DNA of 64,000 bases from JAUSIF01 sp040901465 (GCA_040901465.1 JBBDYN010000002.1:1-64000), one strand, 5' to 3'. Positions 16,812-25,630 are shown, counted from the stretch's first letter. Notes: a model not told the origin generated them from the letters alone. Numbers and translations: made by a program.

Positions 16812-17990
16812 CTACTTGCCCGCCGACCCCGGGTCCTTCACATTCTCTAGCTTGTCGATCACGACGTTGCGCAGATCGGTGCCGACCTTCTTCACCTGCC
16901 GGATGTAGATGGTCTGGACGATGTCGCGCGTTTGGGGATCGATTTGGATTTGGCCGCGCGGGCTGTCGATCTTTAGGCCCTTGGTGGCATTGACGAGACT
17001 GTCAGCATCCGTCTTGCCGCCGGTCTTTTTCAGAGCCTCGTAGATGACGTGCATGCCGTCATAGCCGCCGACCGCGCCGAAGTCGGGATTACGTTTGAAC
17101 TCGGCGTTGTACGCCTTCACGAACTCCTTATTCGCCGGCCTGTCGTCGTTGTAGTCGTAGTGCCAAGCGGAGATGATGCCGAGTGCGGCTTGGCCCATAC
17201 TCTTCACCGAACTCTCGTCGACGACTTCGCCACTTCCAATGATCTTGACCTTGGTGGGGTCGATGCCGCGCTCGGCGAAGGCCTTGCCGAGAGCCGCCGG
17301 TTGGGCTCCGGCCGGGATGAAGATGAAGATCGATTCAGGGTTGATGTCCTTAGCCCGCTGCACGAAGGGGGAGAAATCCGGATTGGCGACCGGCATGCGC
17401 ACTGAGCCCACGATCTCGCCGCCTGCCTTTCTGAACGCCTCGTGGAAGGCGGCCTCGGCATCCTTGCCCGGGGCGAAGTCGGATACCATCGTATAAGCTT
17501 TGCGAATCCCGCTCTTGTACGCCCAGACGCCAGCAGTCGCGCCGACTGAGGGGAGCGTCATCGAGGTGCGCACCGAGTAGGGCGACATCGTGATGATCAC
17601 CGTTGTTGCGGCATTCATGATCACCATGAACTTTTTGCCTTCGGTGGCGATCTTGGATACCGCCATCGCATTCGGGGACGTTACGAAGCCGGCGAGGATG
17701 TCGACGCCGTCGCGAGTGATGAGCTCCTGCGCAAGTCGGCTGGCGACATCCGGTGCAATGCCACCCGTATCCTTGCGGATGATTTCAATCTTCTTGCCGG
17801 CAACGGTATCGCCCTTCTGCTTCATGTAAAGCTTGATGCCGTTGTCCATCTGGGTCGCAAGATCGGCGAACTGGCCGGAATAGGTCATGATCACTCCGAT
17901 CTTGACGGTTCCCTGCGCCGACGCGGCGCCCGGCGAGATCAGCAAAGCCAGCGCGGCAGCGGCAAGCAAAGCCTTCCAACGATTGCGCAT
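16812..17990 (-). CDS. Branched-chain-type ABC substrate-binding protein (Peripla_BP_6)
   Basis: This 392-residue exported protein has signal peptide LLAAAALALLISPGAASAQ and then VKIGVIMTYSGQFADLATQ. It continues with the usual two-lobe binding-protein sequence (RLAQELITRDGVDILAGF, FGAVGGYDGMHVIYEALKK). The ATG at 17990 follows GGAGGAAAAC; an 80-codon upstream extension overlaps the MetE-like gene and is rejected. It lies 67 bases downstream of the MetE-like gene on the same strand with a small hairpin between, so it is probably the second gene of that operon. No Liv permease is adjacent, so it must share one. The truncated copy at 4438-4758 is its close paralog. Confidence 0.93.
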   Translation of the reverse strand: MRNRWKALLAAAALALLISPGAASAQGTVKIGVIMTYSGQFADLATQMDNGIKLYMKQKGDTVAGKKIEIIRKDTGGIAPDVASRLAQELITRDGVDILAGFVTSPNAMAVSKIATEGKKFMVIMNAATTVIITMSPYSVRTSMTLPSVGATAGVWAYKSGIRKAYTMVSDFAPGKDAEAAFHEAFRKAGGEIVGSVRMPVANPDFSPFVQRAKDINPESIFIFIPAGAQPAALGKAFAERGIDPTKVKIIGSGEVVDESSVKSMGQAALGIISAWHYDYNDDRPANKEFVKAYNAEFKRNPDFGAVGGYDGMHVIYEALKKTGGKTDADSLVNATKGLKIDSPRGQIQIDPQTRDIVQTIYIRQVKKVGTDLRNVVIDKLENVKDPGSAGK

Positions 17991-18005
17991 GTTTTCCTCC
18001 CTGTG

Positions 18006-18022
18006 TCCGCTCAATGAGCGGA
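18006..18022. terminator. Small intergenic hairpin
   Basis: TCCGCTC-AAT-GAGCGGA lies between the MetE-like gene and the downstream binding-protein gene. The stem is 7 bp without a U-tract. It is more likely an mRNA-stabilising or processing element than a terminator. Confidence 0.4.
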
Positions 18023-18057
18023 ATTTGTTTATTGGAACGACGCGCAGTTGCGTCGCC

Positions 18058-19236
18058 TCAGGCAGCAGCTTTCCGCCATAGCTGCCGTGTCGCGATGTCG
18101 GCGCCCTGCCGCATCGCCTTGAACTTCTCCCACACCACCGTCGAATGAACCTCGGTCTTGTAGAGCGCCTGCGAGGAGAAGCCGCAATCCGCGCCAGCCA
18201 TGACGTTCTCGCGCCCGACCAGTTTGGCAAAGCGGATCAGGCGCTCGGCGATCAGCTCGGGATGCTCGACGATGTTGCTGGCGTGCGTGATGACGCCGGG
18301 GCACAGCACCTTGCCTTCCGGTACCTTCACCTGTTCGAACAAGTGGTATTCATGCTCGTGGCGCGGATTCGCCGCCTCGAAGCTGAATGAGCCGGCGTTG
18401 ATTTTGAATACGTACTCGATGATCTGCGCCAGGCTTGCTTCGTAGAGACGCGGTCCTTCGTTAATGCCGTAGCAGGTATGGAAGCGAACGCGTTCGGCCG
18501 GAATGCCACTGAGCGCAGCATTGGTCGCCTCGACATAGATCTCCGCCCGCCGCTTCATCTGCTTCGCGTCGAGCCCAGGCTCGTAGAAGATGTCGGGCAG
18601 GAATGGATCGTCGACCTGCAGCAGGATGCCGGCCGCGGCGATAGCGCGGTATTCCTTGTTAAGCTCGGCGGCTAAGGCGTGAAAGTACTCTTCCTCGCTC
18701 TTGTAGTACTCGTTGACGCCCACTCCGGACGGCGCAGTCGCTGGCAGAAAAACTTGGTGGTCAGGCAGGCCGGCAGCCTTGGCCGCTGCCTTCACATTGG
18801 CGATGTCGATTTGTACTTTGACCTCGCCCTTGTACTTCACCGGTCCGGTGCAGACGACCGGCACGATCGGCAGGATGGCCCCGCCCATCATCGCTTCCTT
18901 GAAGTACTGTGCGTAATACTCGGGAAAGGCCGAGGTCTCCTGTTGAAAGATGGTCAGCTTCTGATTGGGGCGTGATTCGAATCCTTCGAAACGCTCGCGG
19001 ATATAGGTGAAGAAGCCGGGCTTGGAGAATTCGCCGTCGGTCACGATCTCGATGCCGCATTCGACCTGCTTGCGCACGCATTCGGCGACGGCTTGCGTGA
19101 GCACTGAATTCAGCTTGCCCTCGTCGTAGGGTTGGCCCGAATACTTCGCTTTCAACAGGTCGAGCAGATTGTGCGGCCGCGGCAGGCTGCCGATATGCGT
19201 CGTCTGAATATGGTCGGTGTTCTGCTGCGGCACCAC
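18058..19236 (-). CDS. MetE-like zinc methyl/alkyltransferase
   Basis: This 392-residue catalytic-half MetE homolog has IQTTHIGSLPRP at the start, EIVTDGEFSKPGFFTYI, and LLQVDDPFLPD. Zinc ligands appear as H and C in FHTCYG, E in FSFEAANPRHEHEY and C in GADCGF. The C-terminus IATRQLWRKAAA is nearly the same as in the paralog at 21078-22289. The GTG start at 19236 is the only start near the family N-terminus. The gene is followed by a branched-chain-type binding protein and preceded by a long inverted repeat and a TetR gene on the same strand. Methyl or alkyl transfer from an imported compound is inferred; the physiological acceptor is unknown. Confidence 0.88.
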   Translation of the reverse strand: MVPQQNTDHIQTTHIGSLPRPHNLLDLLKAKYSGQPYDEGKLNSVLTQAVAECVRKQVECGIEIVTDGEFSKPGFFTYIRERFEGFESRPNQKLTIFQQETSAFPEYYAQYFKEAMMGGAILPIVPVVCTGPVKYKGEVKVQIDIANVKAAAKAAGLPDHQVFLPATAPSGVGVNEYYKSEEEYFHALAAELNKEYRAIAAAGILLQVDDPFLPDIFYEPGLDAKQMKRRAEIYVEATNAALSGIPAERVRFHTCYGINEGPRLYEASLAQIIEYVFKINAGSFSFEAANPRHEHEYHLFEQVKVPEGKVLCPGVITHASNIVEHPELIAERLIRFAKLVGRENVMAGADCGFSSQALYKTEVHSTVVWEKFKAMRQGADIATRQLWRKAAA

Positions 19237-19331
19237 CGGACATCCCGCCTGGTCGCGGTCGAATCGAAACGACCACGAGTACCTCTATTGTTACTGGAGG
19301 GATTTAAGCGCAATTCGCCGATGCAATCAAC

Positions 19332-19375
19332 TTACAAGGAGTTCTACATGTTTTTACCGGCAGAACTACTTGTAA
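19332..19375. promoter_or_regulatory. 14-base inverted repeat upstream of a MetE-like gene
   Basis: TTACAAGGAGTTCT (19332-19345) and AGAACTACTTGTAA (19362-19375) pair at 13 of 14 positions across a 16-base spacer. The repeat begins 3 bases downstream of the TetR stop at 19378 and about 95 bases upstream of the MetE-like start at 19236. It could be the operator of the TetR gene, or a stem-loop ending the tetR transcript. A related dyad is at 4842-4867. Confidence 0.6.
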
Positions 19376-19377
19376 CT

Positions 19378-20058
19378 TCAGTAGCTTGGGATTTCGGGGG
19401 GTTTGAGCCGTGTTTGGACATTCACAGGACGTCCAACTCGCTTGGCGGGACCCTTCAACTCGAGAACCGTGGGCGCAAGTCGATGCCAGACTTCAACGAC
19501 TTCGCTCCGATCGACGCGGTAGGGCAGCCAGTTGGTGACAAGGAAGAGGCCGCGCAGGAGATAATGCGTAAGCTCGATGAACTGCTGGGCGTTTTCGCGC
19601 GGATATCCCGCCGTATCGAGTGTGTCGATCCAGATGCCGTTCAGGACGTTACGCCACTCTTGGACGATCGGGTTGACAAGGCGCGCGAGGGCCCGGTCCG
19701 AGCGCGCGGCGATCGCGACCTCGATCATCGCCCGGTACACCGGTCGGAAGAAAAAATGCTCTGAGTCCCTCAGAAAATTCTCGATCGGATCCTTCGACCT
19801 CGTCACGCTGCGCGCGAGTGATCGCGCATGCTCAATGGACTCGCGCATGGCATGGTGTGTTGCAGCGACGATAAGATCGATCTTCTTCGGAAAATAATGT
19901 TCCTGTGCGCCGCGCGACACGCCAGCGGCGGCGGCAACGCGGCTGGCGCTGAAGCCGGCATATCCACGCTCGGCCAGAAGACGGATCGAGGCCGACAGGA
20001 TCGCGGCCTGCGTCTTGTTCCGGCGTTCGAGCTGGCTTCTCCGTCGCTTTCGTCTCAT
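19378..20058 (-). CDS. TetR-family regulator
   Basis: The protein has 226 residues from the ATG at 20058 (MRRKRRRSQLERRNKTQAAI). A GTG at 20103 would add 15. The DNA-binding domain reads RLLAERGYAGFSASRVAAAA, then GVSRGAQEHYFPKKIDLI. The HYFPKK recognition-helix end and the C-terminal region resemble regulators of fatty-acid or xenobiotic efflux operons. It is encoded upstream of, and on the same strand as, the MetE-like/binding-protein pair, with an inverted repeat between. It therefore probably controls that pair and may act on the similar dyad at 4.84 kb. Confidence 0.9.
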   Translation of the reverse strand: MRRKRRRSQLERRNKTQAAILSASIRLLAERGYAGFSASRVAAAAGVSRGAQEHYFPKKIDLIVAATHHAMRESIEHARSLARSVTRSKDPIENFLRDSEHFFFRPVYRAMIEVAIAARSDRALARLVNPIVQEWRNVLNGIWIDTLDTAGYPRENAQQFIELTHYLLRGLFLVTNWLPYRVDRSEVVEVWHRLAPTVLELKGPAKRVGRPVNVQTRLKPPEIPSY

Positions 20059-20315
20059 GCTTGGATCTCTGAAGGGCGGGGCAAACTTGGCGTGCGCGCA
20101 CACGTGCCGAGGAAGCCTACATCGAATTTGGGCCGCGATGTGAGAGTAACGGGTCGAGACATGCCGTCAATTTGGCTGGCCGACCCAGCTGCATGGCGAG
20201 CGCTGTTGCAGATCGTGCCCATGTTGTCTGCAACGAGCAGCGTCCGCGATAGAGCCGCCGCCATCGCGGCCGAGGACGGCAGCCCGCCATTTGCGAGAGC
20301 GCAAGACCACACCTC

Positions 20316-20954
20316 TCAGCGTCGAGGTTCTTTGGAGAGGCCAGTGATGACGATGTCCAATCCCTCTCTGAGGCTTTGAAGGCCGTCTTCGACGGTCGCG
20401 CCTGGTACCGTCAGCCATTTCCTGATCTCGATTTGAAAGATAGCATACAAGACCTCTCCAGCCCTGCGATATCGATCGCTCGTCTTGATCTCGTTTCTTG
20501 ACTGGGCAATCCGAACGAGGTCCTTGCACAAATCGATCATCCGCTGCCGGGTATTGAGAAATCGTTTGGCTTGCGGTCCTGACTCATAAAACATCATTTC
20601 ACGCAAGGTCAGCCTTGAGAGCCTGGGTTCCTTTCCAAAAAACTCGTAGAGCGGGCGGAATACAGCAATCAGATTTTCAATGAGAGCTGCATCCGGGCGC
20701 GCCGCTGCGACGGCTCTATCTGCGACCTTCTCCAGATCGTCGTTGACAACAAGAAATAGAAGATCGCGCTTGTTCGACGCGTAAAGAAACAGCGTACCGA
20801 GCGCCACGCCTGCGTTGACTGCGATCTGCCGGGTGCTTGCTTCGTCATAGCCGTTGGCGACAAAAAGCTTCCGAGCCGCATCTCTAATGCGCCGAAGCTT
20901 ATCCTCCTTGTTGAGTTCACGTCTTCCGGTCCGCGCCGCAGCCCTTTTCAACAT
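20316..20954 (-). CDS. TetR-family regulator, likely owner of the TGAACATGTTCA sites
   Basis: This 212-residue protein starts at ATG 20954 after GGAG. Its helix-turn-helix region is ARKLFVANGYDEASTRQIAV, then NAGVALGTLFLYASNKRDLL. It is divergent from the MetE-like gene at 21078, and the 123-base intergenic region holds the palindrome TGAACATGTTCA, the natural operator for autoregulation and control of the neighbour. The second copy of that site lies 5' of the NitT/TauT-type binding-protein gene, extending the regulon. The effector domain gives no ligand clue. Confidence 0.9.
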   Translation of the reverse strand: MLKRAAARTGRRELNKEDKLRRIRDAARKLFVANGYDEASTRQIAVNAGVALGTLFLYASNKRDLLFLVVNDDLEKVADRAVAAARPDAALIENLIAVFRPLYEFFGKEPRLSRLTLREMMFYESGPQAKRFLNTRQRMIDLCKDLVRIAQSRNEIKTSDRYRRAGEVLYAIFQIEIRKWLTVPGATVEDGLQSLREGLDIVITGLSKEPRR

Positions 20955-21004
20955 TGGACTCCGTTCCCTCGTAGCGCAACTGCGGAGATGAACAGCTTGA
21001 CATT

Positions 21005-21029
21005 GGATTAGCAAATATGAACATGTTCA
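21005..21029. promoter_or_regulatory. TGAACATGTTCA operator, copy 2
   Basis: The palindrome at 21018-21029 is preceded by GGATTAGCAAATA. Read on the minus strand this gives TGAACATGTTCATATTTGC and then TAATCC, nearly the same string as at 16593-16617. It lies between a TetR gene starting at 20954 and the MetE-like gene starting at 21078. Confidence 0.75.
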
Positions 21030-21077
21030 TTAAGTAGGCAGCATCCAACATCTGGCTAACAGAAAAAGTGACGAGTC

Positions 21078-22289
21078 ATGAGAAGAAGCACTGATCGGAT
21101 TCTTACGACGCACGCAGGCAGCCTTCCTCGACCCGACGCTTTGCGAGATGCTTGGTCGAAGCCTTCGGCTGGGCCCCAGGACGAGCGAGTGCTGGACGAG
21201 GTCCTCCGATCTTCCGTGACGGATGTGGTGAAAGCCCAGTCAGACGTGGGGGTGGACGTTCCGAACGATGGCGAGTTCGGAAAGCCTGTGCGCGCAACGT
21301 CGGATCTTGCTGCTTGGGGTACGTACATATTTGGCCGCATCTCGGGTTTTGGGCCGACACCCGCGGGTGCTGCCGCGCCGGATCAGACACCGCCGGGTCA
21401 GCCCATGCGCATCGTCGGAAGACGCTGGGAGATGCGGGAGTTCTCTGAGTTCTATGCAAGCGGCTCGCTGGTGCCGAGCGTCGCATCGCGTCCTAGCTGC
21501 GTCGGACCGATCAGCTACACCGGCGAGGCCGCACTCCGCCGCGACTTGGCCAATCTCAGGGCAGCCACCGACGCGGCGGGCGTCTCGGAAGCCTTCGTCA
21601 CGTCGATCGCCGTCGGCAGCCTCGAGATGTTCTGCCGTGGCCAGAACGTGCACTACGCGTCAGCCGAGGCCTTTCTCGATGCCATAGCTGAAGCACTCTC
21701 GGTCGAGTATCGGGCCATCGTCGAAGCGGGATTCGTGCTGCAGCTCGACGACCCGGGCCTGCCGGATACCTGGGATATGCTCGACCCGCATCCGACGCTC
21801 AGCGAGTACAAGCGCTATGCGATGCTGCGGGTTGAGGCGCTCAACCAGGCGCTGCGCGACGTGCCCCAAGATCGCGTCCGCTACCACATTTGTTGGGGCA
21901 GTTGGCACGGGCCCCATACGACCGACATTCCTCTGCGGGACATTGCGGATGTCATGCTGCAGGTCAAGGCTCAGGCCTATTCAGTTGAAGCAGGAAATGT
22001 TCGCCACCAGCATGAATATAAGGTTTGGAAGGACGTGAAGTTGCCGGATGGCAAGCTGCTCATTCCGGGTGTCGTCAGCCACGCATCGAACGTTGTCGAA
22101 CACCCAGAAGTCGTCGCTGATCGTCTCCTCGCCTATGCCAACGCAGTGGGCCGCGAGAGTGTCATTGCTGGGACCGATTGCGGGCTGGGCGGAAGGGTGC
22201 ATCCGCAGATCGCCTGGGCCAAACTTCGCTCGCTCGCGGAAGGCGCGCGGATGGCGACACGTCAGCTTTGGCGCTCGTCAGCGGCTTGA
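21078..22289 (+). CDS. MetE-like zinc methyl/alkyltransferase
   Basis: This 403-residue catalytic-half MetE homolog starts DRILTTHAGSLPRPDALRDA. It has the DGEFGKP motif and LQLDDPGLPD, with zinc-ligand candidates H and C in YHICWGSWHG, E in YSVEAGNVRHQHEYKVW and C in GTDCGLGG. It ends ATRQLWRSSAA, like the paralog at 18058. It differs from that paralog by an insertion around residues 70-110 (IFGRISGFGPTPAGAAAPDQ). It is divergent from the TetR gene with the TGAACATGTTCA site and so probably under its control. Its substrate is unknown. Confidence 0.88.
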   Translation: MRRSTDRILTTHAGSLPRPDALRDAWSKPSAGPQDERVLDEVLRSSVTDVVKAQSDVGVDVPNDGEFGKPVRATSDLAAWGTYIFGRISGFGPTPAGAAAPDQTPPGQPMRIVGRRWEMREFSEFYASGSLVPSVASRPSCVGPISYTGEAALRRDLANLRAATDAAGVSEAFVTSIAVGSLEMFCRGQNVHYASAEAFLDAIAEALSVEYRAIVEAGFVLQLDDPGLPDTWDMLDPHPTLSEYKRYAMLRVEALNQALRDVPQDRVRYHICWGSWHGPHTTDIPLRDIADVMLQVKAQAYSVEAGNVRHQHEYKVWKDVKLPDGKLLIPGVVSHASNVVEHPEVVADRLLAYANAVGRESVIAGTDCGLGGRVHPQIAWAKLRSLAEGARMATRQLWRSSAA

Positions 22290-22322
22290 ATGCGCCGCTA
22301 GTCCGATCGCTCTTTATTGGAG

Positions 22323-22346
22323 TATAGATAATTTTATAAGTCTATA
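22323..22346. promoter_or_regulatory. AT-rich dyad upstream of the acyl-CoA ligase
   Basis: TATAGA (22323-22328) and TCTATA (22341-22346) form a dyad around the AT-rich spacer taattttataag. This stretch is markedly AT-richer than its surroundings and lies about 60-80 bases upstream of the ligase start. It fits a promoter with an operator. The words recall the CTATAG dyad at 1970-1985. Confidence 0.45.
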
Positions 22347-22404
22347 GAATTTTGAACCCGTCGGCGTATATTTGGCGAGGGAAGAAACGGGAGCAGGGCC
22401 GATC

Positions 22405-24294
22405 ATGTCGCGAAGGGCGCCGGGGCTCACACGGGAAGAATTGCGCGGCCGCACGGCGCCCGGCTTGCTGGTCGAGCGCGCGCGCGCAACGCCCGACGCG
22501 ATCGCCTTCCGCTCCAAGCACCTCGGTATCTATCGCGAGCGTACGTGGCGCGAGTATGCGGAGCTCGTTGCGCGTGCCGCCGCGGCCCTGCGCGACCTCG
22601 GCGTCAAAGCGGGCGAGCGGATGGCCATCATGGGCGACCCTTGCGAGGAGTGGATGATCTGCGACCTCGCGGCGCAATCGCTCGGCGCCATCACCTACGG
22701 CATCTATCCGACCGCGTCGGTCGCCGAGCTTGAATACCAGATGCGCGACGGGGGCGCCGCGGTCTTCATTGCCGAGGATCAGGAATACGTCGACAAGATT
22801 TCGGCGATCGCGGACAAGCTGTCGGCCTTGCGTGCGATCGTAGTCATCGACGATTCCGCGCTCTTCGACTATGTGCACGACAAGCTGTTCAGCTACGATA
22901 AGCTGCTAAAGGCGGCCGGTGGCGCCGAGCTTGACCAATTCGCGGCCGACGTCAGCAAGCTGAGCCCGGATGCTCCGGCGTTCATCGTCTATACGTCAGG
23001 CACGACCGGAAACCCGAAGGGCGCGCTGGTGACGCACGGAAAGCACCTTGCAGCGTCCCACAATGTCGTCACCCAATATCCGACTCTCGCTGACAAGGAT
23101 CACCGCACGGTCGTCTATTTGCCGCTGTGCCACGTGCTCGGCCGCGACGTAGCCGTCACGCTCCCCCTGATCTCCTGCCTCGTTCCGCATTTCGGCGAGG
23201 ACATCGAGGACCTGCCGACCACCTTGTTTGAGACGGCGCCGACCGTTCTGTTCACGGTTCCGCGCTACTTGCAGAAGTTCGCCTCGCAGATATTGGTGGG
23301 CATCCAGCATTCTTCTTCGGTCAAGCGCGGCAGTTATCGGATCGCCATACGCTTTGCGACCGAGCACGCGCGCCGGCGCTGGGCCGGAGCCATGACAGCG
23401 CCGCAGGAAGCGCTCGATCGCGCGCTGCACGCGGCGGTGTTCCATCCGATCCTGAACAAACTCGGGTTCGACAAGCTCGAGCTCGTGGTTTCCACCGGTG
23501 CGCCGCTGCCGGCCGAGACGATGGCGCTGTGGCACATGTACGGCGTCAACGTCTGCGAAATGTACGGCCAGACGGAGACCGCGGGCGGCATCGTTTCCGG
23601 CCAGCGAGGACCGTTCCCGCGTCCGGGCAATGTCGGGACCGTGGTCGACGGCTGGGAAGTCAAGCTCGCCGACGACGGCGAGATCTTGGTGCGCAGTCCC
23701 GACCTTTTCGAGCGCTACTGGAACAACGACGAGGCGACGCGGTCCGTGCTCGGCCCGGATGGCTGGCTACGTACCGGTGACGTTGGCGCTTGGGAAGGTA
23801 ATGCGCTGAAGCTCGTCGACAGAGCACGCGATTTCATCGTCACTTCGGGCGGCAAGACCATCTCTCCCGCCTTCATCGAAGGCCTCCTGCGCGCGAGCCC
23901 TTACATGGTGGAGGCAGTCGTTTTCGGGCATGGGCGCAAATATTTGTGCGCACTGATCGAGATCGATTTTGACACGGTCTCCGACTGGGCACGCAGCCAG
24001 AACATTACCTATTCGGGATTCACCAGCCTCGCCCGGAATCCTTTGGTCGAGCGGCTGATCCGGTCGGAGATCGAGAAGGCCAATACCGAACTCGCCCGCG
24101 TCGAGCAGATCAAGGCGTTCCGTATCCTGCCCAAGGCGCTAGACCCGGAGGAAGACGGCGAGCCGGTGACGCCGACGCGCAAGGTCAAGCGCGGGCAGAT
24201 GTACGAACGGTTCAGACAACTGATCGAGTCGATGTACGACGACCATGAGGAAAGGCTCATTGCGGCGGGCGCCGAAGCGGCGCTGCGTGCATGA
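22405..24294 (+). CDS. Long-chain-type acyl-CoA ligase (AMP-forming)
   Basis: This 629-residue ANL-superfamily enzyme has P-loop YTSGTTGNPKGALVTHG, the MYGQTETAGG motif, the LRTGDVG hinge region and a long C-terminal part. The length fits FadD15/bubblegum-type long-chain synthetases, not the aryl-CoA ligases (about 520). It activates a carboxylic acid with ATP and CoA in the cytosol. ATG 22405 with GGAGCAGGG upstream is preferred over TTG 22372. The Liv-type importer that follows within 45 bases suggests that the acid it activates is imported by that system, as seen in phenylpropanoid and phenylacetate uptake clusters. The lysine of the A10 motif is not obvious in PTRKVKRGQ. Confidence 0.9.
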   Translation: MSRRAPGLTREELRGRTAPGLLVERARATPDAIAFRSKHLGIYRERTWREYAELVARAAAALRDLGVKAGERMAIMGDPCEEWMICDLAAQSLGAITYGIYPTASVAELEYQMRDGGAAVFIAEDQEYVDKISAIADKLSALRAIVVIDDSALFDYVHDKLFSYDKLLKAAGGAELDQFAADVSKLSPDAPAFIVYTSGTTGNPKGALVTHGKHLAASHNVVTQYPTLADKDHRTVVYLPLCHVLGRDVAVTLPLISCLVPHFGEDIEDLPTTLFETAPTVLFTVPRYLQKFASQILVGIQHSSSVKRGSYRIAIRFATEHARRRWAGAMTAPQEALDRALHAAVFHPILNKLGFDKLELVVSTGAPLPAETMALWHMYGVNVCEMYGQTETAGGIVSGQRGPFPRPGNVGTVVDGWEVKLADDGEILVRSPDLFERYWNNDEATRSVLGPDGWLRTGDVGAWEGNALKLVDRARDFIVTSGGKTISPAFIEGLLRASPYMVEAVVFGHGRKYLCALIEIDFDTVSDWARSQNITYSGFTSLARNPLVERLIRSEIEKANTELARVEQIKAFRILPKALDPEEDGEPVTPTRKVKRGQMYERFRQLIESMYDDHEERLIAAGAEAALRA

Positions 24295-24335
24295 CAAGGC
24301 GCACAACCACAAACAAAGGCGAATGGGAGGAAAGC

Positions 24336-25508
24336 ATGATACGGACGAAGAGCATGATGAAGCACAGTGTTGTTGGCGCGCTGGCGCTTGCCGCCCTCAC
24401 TTGCCCCGCTTTGGCACAGGATAAAATTGTCATCGGCGTGACCGCGGCGCTGACCGGTCCTGCCGCCGGCACCACCGCCCCGCCGGTCGACGGGCTGCGC
24501 ATTTACATTGACCGCATCAACGCGGCCGGCGGCATCAACGGCAAGAAGATCGACCTCATATTGCAGGACGACCAGGGGCAACCGTCGCGCGCCGCGGCCA
24601 ATGCGAAAAAGCTCGTGGCACAGGATCAGGTGCAACTTCTGATCTTGTCGAGCCTGTCCTCGACCTTCGCGCCGGTTGTGGCCGAAACGAAACGGGCCAA
24701 CGTGCCGCTGCTCAATATGGGGGCAGTATGCCCAAAGGAGGTCTATCCGAAGGCTGATCCGCTGTGGTTCTGCACCACGGCCTATGCCGGCGGTTATGAC
24801 AGCCGCGCGACGCTCAGCTTCGTGAAAGAAACCGCGAAGGGGCAAGTGCAGCTCGGCCTCGCCGCCATGGCGATCCCGCTGTCGCGCGGTGAAATGGAAT
24901 ACGCGCAGGAATTCGCGCCGTCGCTCGGCATGAAGGTCGTCGGTCTGGAGGTGATCCCGCCACCGACGCCGGACTACACGCCGTTTGCGACGAAGCTCAA
25001 AGAAGCCGACGCGAACTGGGTGTTCTCGTGGGCGCCATGGGTCACCCAGATCAAGACGTTCGAGGCGCTCCGCCGCCTCGGCTGGAACGGCGACTACATT
25101 ACCTGGTCACACATCGAAGCCGAAGCGGAACTGGCTCGGGTCAAGGATCCGAAATTTTTCGTCATCGGCGCCAATTCCCTGTTCCAGGACAATCTGCCAA
25201 TCCACAAGGAAATCATCGAGGCCGTGAAGAAGGCGAACGCGCAATACCCGGCGCAGCAAATGACGGAAGGCTGGATCGGCGGCATGGTGGTCGAGGCCGC
25301 GCTGAAGGGCGTCAAAGGCACGCCCAACGCCGAAAATATCCGGCAGGCGATGGAAGGTCTGAAGGTGGATACCAAGGGCCTGCGTGGCGGGCCGCTCGTA
25401 TGGACCGCCGACAATCACTTCCGCACCCGTCAGTACTACCGTGTCTATAAGTGGGATGGCGGGAAAATCGTGGTGGCCAAGGATTGGTTCGGTTACGACG
25501 TGAAGTGA
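24336..25508 (+). CDS. Liv-type ABC substrate-binding protein
   Basis: This 390-residue exported protein starts with ATG after GGGAGGAAAGC. Its signal peptide is MKHSVVGALALAALTCPALAQ, and the binding-protein start is IVIGVTAALTGPAAGTTAPP. The motif RINAAGGINGKKIDLILQDD is a hallmark of Peripla_BP_6 proteins. It is the first gene of a full Liv operon (binding protein, two permeases, two ATPases) following an acyl-CoA ligase. A 15-codon upstream extension overlaps the ligase stop. The ligand is probably an organic or aromatic acid, not a branched-chain amino acid, given the partner enzyme. That part is inference. Confidence 0.93.
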   Translation: MIRTKSMMKHSVVGALALAALTCPALAQDKIVIGVTAALTGPAAGTTAPPVDGLRIYIDRINAAGGINGKKIDLILQDDQGQPSRAAANAKKLVAQDQVQLLILSSLSSTFAPVVAETKRANVPLLNMGAVCPKEVYPKADPLWFCTTAYAGGYDSRATLSFVKETAKGQVQLGLAAMAIPLSRGEMEYAQEFAPSLGMKVVGLEVIPPPTPDYTPFATKLKEADANWVFSWAPWVTQIKTFEALRRLGWNGDYITWSHIEAEAELARVKDPKFFVIGANSLFQDNLPIHKEIIEAVKKANAQYPAQQMTEGWIGGMVVEAALKGVKGTPNAENIRQAMEGLKVDTKGLRGGPLVWTADNHFRTRQYYRVYKWDGGKIVVAKDWFGYDVK

Positions 25509-25554
25509 GTCGGCCCGAGCGCGGCAACGTCTGGTCGCGCTCCCTCCCTCGCCT

Positions 25555-25585
25555 GGCGCCCGGCTTTCGAGCCGGGCGCCATTTT
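25555..25585 (+). terminator. Perfect 11-bp hairpin with TTCG loop after the binding-protein gene
   Basis: GGCGCCCGGCT-TTCG-AGCCGGGCGCC is followed by ATTTT. It has the shape of an intrinsic terminator or attenuator but lies inside the Liv operon, 46 bases before the first permease. It probably protects the upstream mRNA and lets only part of transcription continue, giving more binding protein than membrane components. Confidence 0.85.
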
Positions 25586-25630
25586 CCCAATCCGCTAGAC
25601 TGAGCCAACGAGCCGCCGCGGGGAGCCTAC

